In this document: positions 23,135 through 35,789 of the stretch, piece by piece
Layout of the letters: each line of letters starts with the position of its first letter
Numbering within the stretch: the stretch's first letter is position 1
Source: Chimonanthus salicifolius
Lineage: Eukaryota > Streptophyta > Magnoliopsida > Laurales > Calycanthaceae
DNA length: 64,000 bases
Direction: 5' to 3'
Assembly (NCBI GenBank): GCA_013350335.1
Contig: CM023539.1
Span: forward strand, 29,257,043-29,321,042
The notes under the pieces: model-generated
The model's database searches: none
Seen by the model: the letters and a program-made list of their open reading frames with translations, nothing else
What the model was told of the DNA's origin: nothing
Made by a program: the position numbers and the translations under genes

Positions 23135-24428
23135 TGAAAGTTTCCGAAGCTAAAACAGGATTGACCCTAAAGGGGGAAGTGAGTAGGGCAATCTCCAAAT
23201 TTAATGGCCTTTTCAAAATTTCTCGATTAATCAACAATATATGCAACGGAATTATAAGATTATTCAAGTGTGTGATTTAAGAGTGTACAAGATTAACAAT
23301 CAATCACACATGCAAAGACTAATACACTCACTATAAAGTGGTTCAAAGTAAATCCCTCCTACAACCACTAATGGACTCACCCAACCTTGGGTTATCCCAA
23401 ATTCACTATGTAGAGAATTACGCCCTCACGATTAGAGAATGAATTACACTTTACTCAAATAAAGTGGGACTTTCACCCAACTCAATCCTAATTTTGAAAG
23501 GTTCGACCACCCCTGTCTAGTGCTTATCCCTCTATTTTTTATAGTGGTTTAAGAACACTTTTTAATCCACTTAACAAGATGATTTAAAAATAAATCAAAC
23601 CAAGAGAAGCACTTGCCTTTGTAGCTTTGCAAATGTAGATATGCTTCTTGAAGAGTCCTCCTAATGTGATATTGTTGATGACGAACATGCGCTATGTATT
23701 AGCAATCACAATCCTTGTGAGAGGTTTGTAGGATTTGGATCTGCAAGTTGTACCTAGAAAATGGTTGCATATCTCTCTCACAATCCCAATCAATGCAAGA
23801 ATGGATTTCAATTATTCACCTAGTGAAAAACTAAAAGAGATTTGATCATCTGCTTTTAGCATTTGAATTTACCAATAAAGTCTGGTAGATGAGGTTCTTA
23901 AATGCTTTCTTCAGGATCAATAAATGCTGGTGCAAAGGATATCTCAAATCTCCAAATAGTGGAGTATTTATAGAGGCAAACCAGATTTTCGAATTTGTTT
24001 ATCACCTATCGGTCGAGCACACCAATGGGTCGGTCAACTTGAAAGTGACCTCCCACCAACCAGACCGTTGCACAATAATGCACTCCAATGGTACTGTAAC
24101 GGTAACAACCGATGGGTCATGTTCACCGATGGGTCGACAAGTTCGTTGTCGATCGGTCGGTCCCGTCAATAGTATCGACCTGAGGTAAAACTGTTAAGAC
24201 AGAGTTTGACATCCAGAAACTTGTCAAACCCAGGTCGACACATCGATACCATCGATGGGTCGGTCCTTTTACTCTCAATGGGTCGTTGACCACGATCGTA
24301 TATATCTAAGTGTAACCCAAAAATACAGAGTTCTAACATCCAGAACTCAATCAAACCAGGTCCACATGTCATGCTCACTGATGGGTCTGTCTTGTCCATA
24401 TCGATGGATCGGTGTGCACGATACTATC
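23135..24428 (-). mobile_element. Ty1 solo LTR A, left part
   Basis: Read inverted, the LTR ends in GGAAACTTTCA at 23135. Its sequence (CCCCTTTAGGGTCAAT, the AAGGCAAGTGCTTC region, and many GATGGGTCGGTC motifs at 24000-24420) matches the other Ty1 LTRs here. It stops at 24428, where element B is inserted, and resumes at 35373. The outer flanks GCATA (23130-23134) and GTATA (35790-35794) are a target duplication with one change, so A is a solo LTR of about 1.7 kb. Confidence 0.85.
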
Positions 24429-26097
24429 TGAAAGTTCCCAGGGATGCTAGAAAACAATGCTAGATTGACCCTAAAGGGGGCTGAATAAAGCAATCACCAA
24501 TTTTTATGGTCTTCACAAATTTTTTTATTCATTAAGATAATATGCAGTGGATTAACAAATTAATATGGAGAATGTGTAGTGTGATAAGAGAGTGTGCCAA
24601 TAAGAGAACAATCGCACAAGAATAAGAACAACACCCACAACACTAATGTATAGTGGTTTGGAGTAAACCCTCCCATATCTACTGATGGACTCACCCAACT
24701 TTGGGCTATCCCAATTCATTTTGTGGGGAATTACACCCTCACAAATAGAGTAGGAATTCCACCTATCTCGATTGATTGAGAATTTCACCCAATCCCTAAG
24801 ATTTTGAAAGGTTCGACCTACCCCGATCTATGTCATTATCCCTCTATTCTTTAGAGTGGTTTGATCACCTTGATCTACTCCGTTGTACAAGAAGATAATT
24901 TAAAAAATAGAATCAATGTGCAATCATAATCTATGGGAGGTTGCTAGGATATGAATTTGCAAATTGATCCTAGCCTTGGTTTTATTTTTTCTCTCTCTCT
25001 CTTAATCTCAATCAAGATGATTGGATTGAAAATGATTCTCCTAAGTCAGGTGCATAGAAAGGAGGTGGAATCTTTGGGAATGCCTTTGGATTTTCTTCTT
25101 CAAAGCTCTCTCCAAGTGTCCAACCAAACCCATCAAAGTTTGGAGAATATATAGGCAAACACAAAAATCCCGACTCTAGGTTGTCGATGGGTCGACCTAG
25201 TCGACAGGTCGATACTGGCATAGTGCCATTGTAATATGACCGTTAGGCTTCCAACGGATATAAAATGGTCACTACCGATTTGTCAACATGACTTATGTTC
25301 AACATGTCGATCTTGTCGATGTGTCGGTCCAGATTATCAAAGAGCAGCATAAAAATACAGAGCCTGCTCATCTAGAATCTTGAAAATACTGATCGACATG
25401 TCCATCCATCGATCGGTCGGTCCTGGTAATCTACATGGGTCGATGACCTTGATGTGTCTGTCTGAGAGTACCCCAGAGTTTTAAGTCCAGAACTCAACTC
25501 TACCCAGGTCGACATTTCATGTTCCCCGACAAGTCGAACCTGATTATTAGAGAGCAGACCGAATTTTTGGTCTATTCTCTTGAAAGACTACCCAAATCCA
25601 TTCGACATATCGATGACCACGATGGATCGGTCTTGTGTCACGGAGGGGTCAATGCACATGATATGCTCAAACTGATAGTAGCCCTAGAGTGACATTCATT
25701 CCAGCCCAAGACCCATGTTAATCTGGTCAACGTGTTGATGACCTCGATGGGTCTGTCATGTCTTCACTGATGGGTCGGTGGACTATATGAGTGAACTTGA
25801 CAGATTACTAGATTTCCAATGTTTAACTCGTATGGTTTTGTGACTGTCCAGGCACCACTTAGCTTTAGATTAATTTTTACCAATATGATCCCTAGTCTAA
25901 GCAAGGTCCACTAAGGGTCTATGTCCAGTTTTACCTGTGGGATTGCCATACACATGGTGATGCTTGATTCTCCAACTTGATCTTCAGTCTTCACCACCAC
26001 TTGAGTCTTTGTATTCTTGCTTCAATCTTCCGAGGCAATGCTTCACCTAAGTCATGGAATTGACAAATAGGTGACTCGGCAAGCCGGGGCACTAACA
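24429..26097 (-). mobile_element. 3' LTR of element B
   Basis: Inverted, it starts TGTTAGTGCCCCGGCTTGCC and ends GGGAACTTTCA. It contains repeated GATGGGTCGGTC / CGACATGTCGATG motifs between about 25185 and 25790, and a conserved block AAGGTTCGACCTACCCCGATC near 24806. It is 1669 bp long and similar along its length to the 5' LTR at 33588-35367. Confidence 0.88.
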
Positions 26098-26112
26098 ATC
26101 TCCCCCTTTGTC
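26098..26112 (-). other. Polypurine tract of element B
   Basis: The inverted sequence GACAAAGGGGGAGAT lies immediately before the 3' LTR start, the expected place for second-strand priming. Confidence 0.8.
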
Positions 26113-26835
26113 AATTTCTATGACAAAACACCTAGAAGCTAATGAATACACACTCAATGACTTTTTCCTACCCAATATACATTTGAATACATAAGATACA
26201 ACAATATAAAGGTACATATCCAACAAAATCCTAGAAGCTAATAAATACACACTCGATGACTTTTTCCTACCCAATATACATTTGAATACATAAGATACAA
26301 CAATATAAAGGTACATATCCAACAAAATCTAGGACTCTATGCTTCAAGATTCGACCTTCATCTTGCTTAGCTTGCCATCTTCCTTATGATCATGTACACG
26401 TCCTTGTACACACAAACAATGCAAGTAATGGTGGACGTATAGGTCTCCCCCTCAAATGTTAGTCCGTAAAGCACAATGTACTCCCCCATAATTCATGGAC
26501 CAAACCCCTTTTTGTGTTGATTAAACTCCCCATTAATCAAAGACTATCCTCCTTCTAAGCTTATTTAAAGCTTCAATTTTCTCCCCCTTAACTTAAGCTT
26601 ACAATCAAGCTTCCAAATTCTCCCCAAAGCTTACATCAACCTCCTTATATTTCTTCCCCTTTTTGTCATAAATTGACAAAGGTTATTAAGCACAAATATA
26701 CCACATTTAGTGTGCTTCAACAAGTTCTAATTGTTAGACTAAGAGGAGATGGAGAAGGAGGGGCAAGGGCCACATGTATTTTCAAGAATTATATCATTTT
26801 TTGAAAACATAAGTTATGCATGCAAGAGGAGGGAC
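26113..26835 (-). other. Non-coding 3' interior of element B, with a 99 bp tandem duplication
   Basis: Two almost identical copies of a 99 bp unit, beginning CCTAGAAGCTAATGAATAC and CCTAGAAGCTAATAAATAC, lie at 26131-26229 and 26230-26328. The rest is C/T-rich on the plus strand with repeated CTCCCCCTT motifs, the long 3' untranslated region usual in this Ty1 lineage. Nothing codes for protein here. Confidence 0.75.
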
Positions 26836-27306
26836 TGTAGCGTCCTGCCCTTTTCCACTCGCCGAAAATAAGAGTCTATTTATTTTTTTTAAATAAAGAC
26901 TGAGAGAGAGCGGGATGCCACGACGCGAGGTAAGAACGAGCTTCCAAAGCCCGACCCTTAACTGGCCAACGATACGTGTGCGTGGACTGAGTCCACTAAA
27001 ACCGTTCACACGCTTTAAAGCTATACTTGCGGAATAAACACATTGCGGATTATCATATGATTAGAATTACTATCCCTATCCATTTCTAAGCAAAGAAGTC
27101 CATCACATAAATTAACTTAAGTTCAAATGTCCAAATGTAACCAAACCATAGCAAGATAGTTCTAAGTTATTACAGTCTCAAAATACAATTAACTCAAATA
27201 CATTGTCCAAAATGAAAAATAAAATAAAGTAAGCAACAAGCTGCCCAAGTTCCTAAGCTTGGCTTCCTTTCGCGTCCATCGTCTGTTCCGTTCCCTGTAC
27301 CATCAT

Positions 27307-28881
27307 CTAAGGTAGAAGTAGGGCGTTAGTCAACGCGCCCAGTAGGTATTCCGAGTAGGGTCATACACATGGGATTAGTATAAAATTAGAATAGATACAT
27401 AATATCAAAATCATGCTAATTCAATGCCATGCCATAGTTGTCATATGCCAATGATTTCCCACCATATCTCAAAACACATTGATAATCCTCTTGATGAACA
27501 AGCCACATCAAGGTATTCATTGTCATGACTCCCCATGTATGCCTTATCGGTCCCACCGAATGGAGCTTGGACTCCCCTTTCATTTCAAACATCATATATC
27601 ATTTCCCGTATGTCAATCAGAATCAGTGCGGATCCCTCCCCTCGTTTATTTATCGGATACCCCGATGGAGCGTGGACTATTCTCATATGTTCCCTCCCAT
27701 GCCATGCATGAGATGTGAGTGCAAACATGCTAGTTCATATTAAATTACATAATAGCATTGAAATTCCATTCTTAAAACATATGCATTTTGATACCCAAAA
27801 TAGATCATCAAATATGGAAATAAAACCATTACATGTACATAATCCAAATTGTTTCAACAACGTAGGAATCCTACCCACGTCCAAGTATTGTATCCTTGCT
27901 GTTTTGTGATGTGAATAATTTTCGTCAAAACTGATCACACCCCAGCTTGCGGAATCTCTTTATCTTAAATGAATTCCATCATATAAAATAATAAAATTAA
28001 TTATCCAATTGATTTAAACCATTCCTTACATCCTTCCAGTTTAACTTAATCATCTGGGAAAGGAAAATTATATAAAAACTTCACTTTTAAAATCAGTCGA
28101 TTACCTGTCCGCTGCCCATCCTGCGAATGACAGAAACCCTTTCACGGACGGCAGAAGCCAGTCCTACAAACTGTAACCCGTCCGCAGACAAGACTATACT
28201 CAAGTCTGTTACCCGTCTGTACACGGTCGAAACCCGTCCCGCGGACGATAGAAACCTGTCCGCGGATGGTGATGCCCGTCCGCATACAGGACACAGTCAT
28301 GGTCCGCTACTCATTGTCCGTCCTGCGGACGGTCCACACCCGTCCGCGGACGATATAAACCCCTCCCGCTGACGGTAGACACCCGTCCCACAGAGAGTGT
28401 AACCCGTCCTACATACATACAACCCGTCCGCAGACAGCATACCAATCCTGTCTATTACCCGTCCCGTGGATGGCGGAAACCCATCTGCGGATGGTGATAC
28501 CCGCCCACAGATAGTGCCATCCGTGATCAGTCCTCATTTGCTTGATGTTAGGTTTAACCCTTCCTCTTAAAAGTTATTTCCTTATTCTTTTAAAACATTT
28601 TAAACATCATCCATATTTCTTCATTCCATCCCTTGGTTGTTGGTCCTCAACACCTACTCATTCCTTGAATAGGATACAGACTCTTCGATCATTCAACTCT
28701 TTCGACCATTTATTCCAAAACATATTCCATCTTCAAATGGATATCCACCTTCATGGCTTGCAACGGTTTAGCCAATCCTTTCAATCAAATATGGAATCCT
28801 ATGGTTTTGGCCATTACATAGCCGAAACCACGGTTCCCTTAGCTTCTTTTATTCATTTAATCCTCGTTAAACATTATGTAC
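27307..28881 (-). promoter_or_regulatory. Predicted LTR intron, minus strand
   Basis: On the minus strand the donor AAAAAG|GTACAT lies at 28881. The acceptor GTTGACTAACGCCCTACTTC, then TACCTTAG, ends at 27307 and is followed by ATGATGG. The interval of 1575 bases contains the GTCCGCGGAC array. It is supported by conservation with 6314 and 13779. Confidence 0.5.
28107..28530 (-). repeat. Array of CCGTCCGCGGACGG-type palindromes
   Basis: About 17 degenerate copies of ACCCGTCCGCGGACGGT and relatives are spaced roughly 20-30 bases apart. Perfect or near-perfect palindromic cores occur near 28247, 28319 and 28340. The DNA is far more GC-rich than its AT-rich surroundings. The 81-codon open frame here is a by-product of the repeat. 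Confidence 0.88.
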
Positions 28882-29138
28882 CTTTTTCAAGTCTCCTTCG
28901 TTTCTTTAACGTCTGAATTTCTTCCTTGGTCCTTCTCCTTCCTTTCTTGTTCCTCGCTGGTTTCTCCAAGTGTGAAACCGAAAATGAGAGATAGAGAGAT
29001 GAGAAGATCTCTTTGTTGTGTAAGTGATGGATGGGCCAAAGGGGTCTCTTTGCAATCAACCCCAAACTCCTTCCTTTCTTTGTTAATTCCTCTCTTTCCT
29101 TGATGCTTTGCTGGCCTTCTAAGTGTTAAGACCAAATG

Positions 29139-29162
29139 TGGGAGAGAGAGAGAGAGAGAGAG
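29139..29162. repeat. (GA)n microsatellite
   Basis: An uninterrupted GA tract of about 12 repeats lies inside the solo LTR, within the purine/pyrimidine-biased region of the predicted first exon. Confidence 0.9.
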
Positions 29163-30031
29163 ATGGAAAATTCTTTATAGAGGGATCGGCCAAAGGGGTG
29201 TAGGTTGAGAGAGGGAGAGAGGGAGAGAATGAGATGAAAATATCTATCTTTTTTCCAAAGGGAGAGGATCAGCCCTAGGTGTGGTGTGTATCCCTTGTGT
29301 AAATCAGCCCTCTACCTCCCAACCACCCATCATCAATATTTGGTCTTTCCCATGTGTCCCTTGGTTAACCAAGGAGACACATGGCTTGAGCTTGAGGCTT
29401 TCCCCCCCTTTCCCAACGTGTATGTCTAGGGTTTCCATGACATGGAAACCCTCCATCTCCCCCTTGGACTCACTTAGAGCCTCTTCCTCTTCTATGCAAC
29501 TCGGCTCACTCCATGCAATCTTTTTGAACTCATTTCTCCAACTCAAACCCTTGAACTCAACATTAATAAATTCTTACTCAACTCATGTGTATTCAATTTC
29601 CAACTCAAGCCACTCAACACATTTGAACTCACCCATGGTTGACCAAGTCAACCATGGCCTAGCCGACCATGTAGGTTACCTTAACCATTTGCCACCTCAC
29701 TTGATGAGGTGGATTTGGATCTCACTTGGCCATGTCACTCACATGCCACCTCACTTGATGAGGTGGATCCCATGCCTTGGATCTTAAAAATCAATTCATC
29801 TTGACCCATTGGGTCCCAATTGGGTAGTTGACCCATTTAATCACACATACCCAATTATTTCCAATCCGAATTCTATCCTTGATCCATTGGATCATAATTG
29901 GGCCCTTGACCCAATTCTTGCCCATTTAAAATCCATTTCATCCATAAATCTTAAATTCAACAAATTAAACAATTTAAATAACCAAAATCCAATATATTAT
30001 TGCATCGAAAAATCCAGGGTGTTACAGGGAC

Positions 30032-30204
30032 TCACTCATACAAGGAATATTATACGAAAGAGCATATGAGTGAAAACGTCATAAACTAAATAGAAAAATA
30101 CACTAATTAGGCACATTGTTCATGAGAGAGCAAAGTGATGCATACATATGTACCTATATGAGCACAATGCATCAAACCAATATCAACAAGTTACTCATAC
30201 AAAT
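30032..30204 (-). other. Interior of element B between two solo LTRs
   Basis: This short non-coding piece of element B lies between the insertions at 26836-30026 and 30205-32118. Its last five bases, CAAAT, are the left copy of the target duplication of the next LTR. Confidence 0.6.
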
Positions 30205-32009
30205 TGTTAGTGCCTCGGCTTGGCCAAGCCCCTATGTTTGTCAATTCCATGACTCGAAAAGAAGCACTTACTGGAAACTTGAAGACCCAAGATGGTCAAG
30301 AGTAAAGATCATACTCCACCGGATTGAATCTCATCGTTATGGCAATCACAAAACAAGTAAAATGGCCATAGATAACTTTAGGTGGTACCAACACCTTAGA
30401 GAGGACTATCCTTAGGCTCAGTGGAACAAATGGTTAAATCATAAAAAGCCTAGCGAGGAAGGTTGATAGTGAATTGGAACCCAACTCAGAAATATGTATT
30501 TGGTTTCACTGTCAGCTCGACCAGTTTTATCTCACCGACCCCTCGGTGCAGTCAGGATCGACCCATCATGGTCAAAGACTGGTCAGCCCGAATGACATTA
30601 GGTTTTGGAACATTAAACTGTCATTCTGGGTTTGCCTCTGATCGAGAGTCTCGTATGCGCCGACCCCTCGGTGAAAAGCTAAAACAACCCCTCGTGGTCA
30701 ACAACTCGTCGATCAAGATCTTGAGTTCTGATACCTTGAACTCATGTGAACTCTAAAAGAAACAGACATATCGACAATCAAATACAGATCGAGAGTACCA
30801 GGACCGACCCCTCGGTAATGGGCGACAGGTTGTTCTGGATAACAGGTTTCCAAAGTGGAAACTATTGGTGAACATGTTTTGCATCAGAACGAGCCTCTCG
30901 TATGGACCGACCTCTCGTTACCATAAGTGTCAACCCATCAGCGTCAACGACATGTCATCGGGGAAAGAGTATTACCGTTGGGAGTGCACTTAATACACAA
31001 TGGTCAAAATTGTAACGGTAACATTTCCTATCACTGAGCCCTCGGTGCGACAGACCTGTCGGTACATTACTGTTATTTCAACTGTTTTCCTTCAGATGGA
31101 TCAGTTGGACCCTCATCTTCACCAGTGAGCTTAAACAAGGGCCAACAGAAGGATCACTCTCTCTCTCTCTCTTGTGCTTACTCTAGGGGAATCAAATACA
31201 ACCAATCAAATGGATTGAGTTGTGAGAGAGAAAGGAAGGATGAAAACTCATAAACAACCAATCTGAGGATTGAGTTTGAAAGTGAGAAGGAGAGAACCAT
31301 AAACTAGGAAACCTTTGGTAGAACTAGTTTTCTTGACACCCATGACTGTGATTGCTAAACGACGGCTACGAGGCGGAGTGTCGGCATACATGAGTAGGAT
31401 CTCGAAGAAGCACACATCAGAAGAATGAGCTTCAAAGGCAAGTGCTTCTTGGTTTTAGTTTTCTTTAAAATCCTTGTTTCGAAAGTGAATTAAGGGGAGG
31501 TACCCCGAAACCACTATAAAAAATTCTGGAGTGTTGGCTCTGGCACAGAGGTGGGTGAAACTCCAAGCCAAATGGATATGTGGAATTCTTATTCGATAGT
31601 GGTGGGTGAAATTACCAGTCGATTGAGTGAGGTGGAATTCCTACTCTAATTATGAGGGTGTAAGTCCCCACTTAGTGGATTTTGGGGATAAGTCAAGGTT
31701 GAGAAAGTCCTAACAGTGGATGTAGGTCGGTTAACCGAACCACTTTAAATTGGTGTTATGGTTTTCGATCTATGTGTGTTTGTATTTAGTATTTAAGTAC
31801 TCTTCTTAAGACACATCACTTTACATATTGATTATCTCATTATACACATTGCGCACAAGCATTGATAATCAAAGTTTATGTAATCTTAGTGTGATCGCTT
31901 AAAGAAATTATCATGCTAAACAAATCTCTTGATAAACATTCCGCTGCACCGTAAATAATTAAGAAATTTGTAAACACCTTTAAAAATGGGATTGCCATAT
32001 TTCATCTCC

Positions 32010-32076
<67 letters not shown>

Positions 32077-32118
32077 GTCAATATGATGTTCTAAGCACAT
32101 TGAAAATGGGAACTTTCA
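30205..32118 (+). mobile_element. Ty1 solo LTR, plus orientation, 1914 bp
   Basis: It starts TGTTAGTGCCTCGGCTTGG and ends GGGAACTTTCA. The flanks are a perfect duplication, CAAAT at 30200-30204 and 32119-32123. It carries repeated CGACCCCTCGGTG / TCGGTGCGAC motifs at 30520-31060, the conserved AAAGGCAAGTGCTTCTTGG block near 31436, and a C tract plus long CT microsatellite near its end (32008-32074), where sister LTRs have a CCCCCTCTAGGGTCA block. It lies opposite in orientation to the element that hosts it. Confidence 0.93.
32008..32074. repeat. Poly-C and (CT)n microsatellite
   Basis: Thirteen C residues precede about 27 CT repeats. It replaces the C-rich CCCCCTCTAGG stretch near the end of the sister LTRs, so it most likely grew from that sequence by slippage. 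Confidence 0.95.
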
Positions 32119-32123
32119 CAAAT

Positions 32124-33587
32124 ATACACCAATAATGAGCTTGTGAATGAATGAACACCTATCCTTGGAAATCCATTAAGTACTTGGAAGCTTGTTTAAA
32201 CTTCCCAAGGTGTGCTCTCCTTTGCTCAACATTTTGAGAGCATGTCCATTAACCTTTGGACCACTTAACCATGTTGCCTTTCACTTCCAAAAACCTTTTG
32301 GTATGAATATTCACATTTAATAGTTCTTGAAAGCCACAACATAGGTGCATAAGGTTTTGGAGAAGGATAAATTTTCCTTGTTGATCATTTCTCCAAAACA
32401 CATTTCCAATGTCCAAAATGTTTTTCCAAGATAGAGCATATACAAGACATGAAAATGGCATAACAAATCACTAGAAGATTTGCAAATTGAGGGATGAAGA
32501 GTGTGTGCTTATGATGCATGCAAGTTCACAAGACAACAAGTTTTGCAACTCAACTTTTGAATACCAATGTAAGCCAATACATTCACACACCAATTTGTGT
32601 CATTTGATGATTCAAACAATTTATAAACACTTGCACAAATTGATTGGATTTTGGATCAATTTACCTTTGAAAGTCCATCTAAAATGTTTGATCCAATACA
32701 AATCCAATACCCTTTGGCATATTTTAATTTACCATTTTAATCAACATATCCCATGTGTGATGTCATATGATAAGGCATTCTTAGGTTTAGCAAACCTTGG
32801 TTCTTATGAATCGAATTCATTCCTCATAATATTTACCAATAATGAGAATAGGAATGAAAATCAAAAGCACACACGACATACATCCATTTCACATATAATA
32901 TGCCAATGAGAAGCATGGAAATGAAGTACAAAATCAGAAGAGGGTTTTTATCCTAAAATCTTCTGTGCGTACTCGATACATCGACGATGTTGATTGGTCA
33001 AAACCTCGATACATCGACTCTGACGATGTGTCGAAAGAACAGAACATAGAATTTTCCTTTTAAATCCATTTTCTTTTGAAAATCTCCCTTTTGATTTTGA
33101 AAACCGTGGCATATGGTAAACATGATTCTACCAATATAAGCATGTATGCCACACAAATATCTTGCACAAATTCAAACCACAAAACATATACAAATTAAGT
33201 ACATGGAATGAAAGCAAGATATCAACTAAGATTCCAAGCGTGTGTTAAATATGATACACTCAATTTAATCCTTAACACATCTAAGCTTACAACTTTAGGA
33301 CTTGGAATCTTAGTCCAACACATGTATGACTTATCAAACATGATATGTACTATAGCCAGGAAAAATACAATCAAGGCTTGTAAGAGTCAAGTGTGTCATG
33401 CCTCAACACAAGAGTTGATTGAACTTACATGAATGAAGATTGAGTTCAACTACATTTGGTCTAGAGATACTCCAATGATGCTCAATTCTTAGACTAATGT
33501 AGGGCATTAACAAGGTCCTATCCCTTAGGAATCCATACAAATTTTTTATCTGGACCTTTCCTCTCAACTCCTTGGAATTTGGGCAAT
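32124..33587 (-). other. Remaining interior of element B
   Basis: AT-rich, largely non-coding DNA. A small cluster of CGATACATCGACGATG-type motifs lies near 32971-33025. Near 33520-33570, inverted, a KGPDKKFVWIPKG-like string resembles the gag-pol border of this lineage. No protease, integrase or RT motif was found, so the element is a deletion derivative. Confidence 0.6.
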
Positions 33588-34201
33588 TTGACCCTAGAGG
33601 GGGTTGAATAGGGCAATTACCATTTTTTATGGTCTTCACAAATTTCTTGATTAATTAAGATGATATGCAGCGAATTAACAAATTAATCAATAAATTGTGT
33701 TGTGTGATAAGAGAGTGTGCCAATAAGAGAACAATCACACAAGAATAAGACCAACACCCACAACACTAGATGTATAGTGGTAAACCCTCCTACATCCACT
33801 GATGGACTCACCCAACCTTGGGCTATCTCCAGTAAGTATGTGGGGAATTACACCCTCACGAATAGAGTAGGAATTCCACATATCTCGATTGATTGGGAAT
33901 TTCACCCAATCCCTAAGATTTTGAAAGGTTCGACCTACCCCGGTCTACATCCTTATCACTCTATTTTTTAGAGTGGTTCGGCTACCTCGATTTACTCCAC
34001 TGTACAATGAAGATGATTTAAGAATATAATCAAACCCAAGAAGCATTTGCCGTGTGTAAGCTCACTTGTAGATGATATGCTTCTTGAAGACTTCTCTCAA
34101 TGCCACGTCGTATGGTGACGATGATGTGCCTTTGTATGTGCAATCACAATCTATAGGAGGTTGCTAGGATATGGATTTGGAAATTGATCCTTGGCTTGGT
34201 T

Positions 34202-34239
<38 letters not shown>

Positions 34240-35367
34240 TCTCAATCAAGATGATTGGATTTAAAATGATTCTCACAAGTCAGGTGCATAAAGAGGAGGT
34301 GGGATATCTGGGAATGCCTTTTTATTTTCTTCTTCAAAGCTCCCTCCAAGTGTCCAACCAAACCCATAAAAAATTGGAGAATATATAGGGAAACAGAAAA
34401 ATCCTGACTCTAGGTTGTCGATGGGTGGACCTGGTCGACAGGTAAGTATTGGCATAATGCCGTTACAATGTGACCGTTAAGCTTCCAACGGATATAAAAT
34501 GGTCACTACCGATGGGTCGGTCTCCTCGATGGGTCTACATGCCTTATGTTCGACATGTTGAACTTGTCGATGGGTCGGTCTAGATTATCAGAGAACAGCA
34601 TAAAAATACAGAGCATGCTCATCCAGAACCTTGAAAATACTGATCGACATGATTATCCATTGATGCGTCAGTCCTGGTATTCTCGATGGGTAGATGACCT
34701 CGATGTGTCTGTCTAAGAGTACCCTAGAGTTCTAAGTACAGAACTCAAATCGACCCAAGTCGACATGTCATGTTCCTCGACAGGTCGAATCTGATTATCA
34801 AAGAGCATACCGAATTTACAGTTTGTTCTCTCCAGAAACTGCCCAAATCCAGTCGACATATCAATGACCATGATGGGTCGGTCCTGTGTCAACGAGGGGT
34901 CGGTGTACACGATATGCTCAAATTGAGAGTAGCCCAAAGTGACAGTCCTTCCAGTCTAGAACCCCTGTGAATCCGGTTGACGTGTCAATGACCTCGTGTG
35001 TCTGTCCTGTCTACATCGATGGGTTGGTGGACTCGACGGGTCAACTTGACAGATTACCATATTTCCAATGTTTACCCATCTGGTTCTGTGACTATCCAAG
35101 CACCACTTAGACTTAGATTGATTTTTACCAATATGATCCCTAAGTCTAGGCAAGGTCCACTAAGAGTGTGGATTCCATCTAAAGTCATCTAAGGCGAGTT
35201 TTACCGGTGTGATTGCCATACACATGGTGATGCTTGATTCTCCAACTTGATCTTCATTCTTCACCGCCACTTGAGTCTTTGTATTCTTGCTTCAATCTTC
35301 TGAGGCAATGTTTAACCTAAGTCATGGAATTGAGAAATAGGTGATTCAGCAAAACGGAGCACTAACA
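33588..35367 (-). mobile_element. 5' LTR of element B (end deleted)
   Basis: Inverted, it starts TGTTAGTGCTCCG and stops at CCCTCTAGGGTCAA, short of the GGGAACTTTCA end seen in its relatives; the PBS is missing too. It matches the 3' LTR along its length, including the motif cluster at 34420-35045 and a (CT)n tract at 34207-34234. Confidence 0.85.
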
Positions 35368-35372
35368 TTATC

Positions 35373-35789
35373 GATCTGAGAGGAACCCAATTTGACAGTG
35401 GTTTCTTACCAGAACATTTGTCATTCTGGTGAATGTATCGAAGACCACGATGGGTCTGTCATGTCTACACCAATAGGTCGAAAGACTCGACGTATCGACC
35501 TGACAATAAATCAGATATGCAAGATTAAGTTGATCTAGTTCATTGACTATCATGGGTGCAGTTAGGTTTCATTACGTTTTTACCAACATGTTTTCTAAGC
35601 CTAGAAAAGGTGCACCTAAGGGTGTGGGTTCCATCTTTAAGTCATCTATGACAAATATACCTTGAGTGATTGCCATAACATGGTGAAATTGGAACTTGAG
35701 CTTGATCTTAGAATCTTCGGATCACTTGAGTATTCAATTCTTCTATGCAATGCTTCTCTTCAAGTCATGGAATTGACAAGGCACTAACT
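35373..35789 (-). mobile_element. Ty1 solo LTR A, right part
   Basis: This continues LTR A from 24428. Inverted, the LTR begins near 35789 with CAGTTAGTGCCTTGTCAATT. The reconstituted join across element B runs in register with the homologous part of LTR B. The flank GTATA at 35790-35794 pairs with GCATA at 23130-23134. Confidence 0.82.

Larger units (their letters stand above)
26836..30026 (-). mobile_element. Solo LTR, Ty3 chromovirus (Tekay/Del-like), 3191 bp, minus
   Basis: Inverted, it starts TGTAACACCCTGGATTTTTC and ends GGGCAGGACGCTACA. The flanks are a perfect 5 bp duplication, GGGAC at 26831-26835 and 30027-30031. It shares with the other Tekay-like LTRs the hairpins at 29692-29712 and 29746-29766 (CCACCTCA/TGAGGTGG), 29637-29653 (GGTTGAC/GTCAACC), 28804-28829, 27861-27875 and 27245-27262, and the inverted branch-point and acceptor block at 27307-27332. 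Open frames inside it, including one of 168 codons at 29281-29787, show no protein family and are chance frames. Confidence 0.93.
24429..35367 (-). mobile_element. Ty1 element B (Maximus/SIRE-like), gag-pol deleted
   Basis: This minus-strand element has its 3' LTR at 24429-26097 and 5' LTR at 33588-35367. Flanks are CTATC (24424-24428) and TTATC (35368-35372). Removing the element rejoins LTR A in register. The polypurine tract (AAAGGGGGAGAT, inverted) abuts the 3' LTR at 26098. The interior lacks protease, integrase and RT. Near 33520-33570 there is a short inverted stretch ending in VWIPK, a motif typical of the gag-pol border, fused almost directly to a 5' LTR that has lost its end and PBS; a deletion is implied. 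The interior contains two later solo LTR insertions (26836-30026 and 30205-32118). Confidence 0.82.

Noticed and set aside
28127..28372. 81-codon open frame with repeated SADG/PADD motifs
   Set aside because: It is the translation of the GTCCGCGGAC palindrome array, not a protein gene.
29281..29787. 168-codon open frame, one of the longest in the window
   Set aside because: It lies wholly inside a solo LTR with target duplications, crosses the conserved LTR hairpins on the antisense strand, and resembles no protein.
24429..35367. Plus-strand LTR 30205-32118 as the partner LTR of 24429-26097
   Set aside because: Orientations are opposite and 30205-32118 has its own perfect CAAAT duplication, so it is an independent solo insertion.
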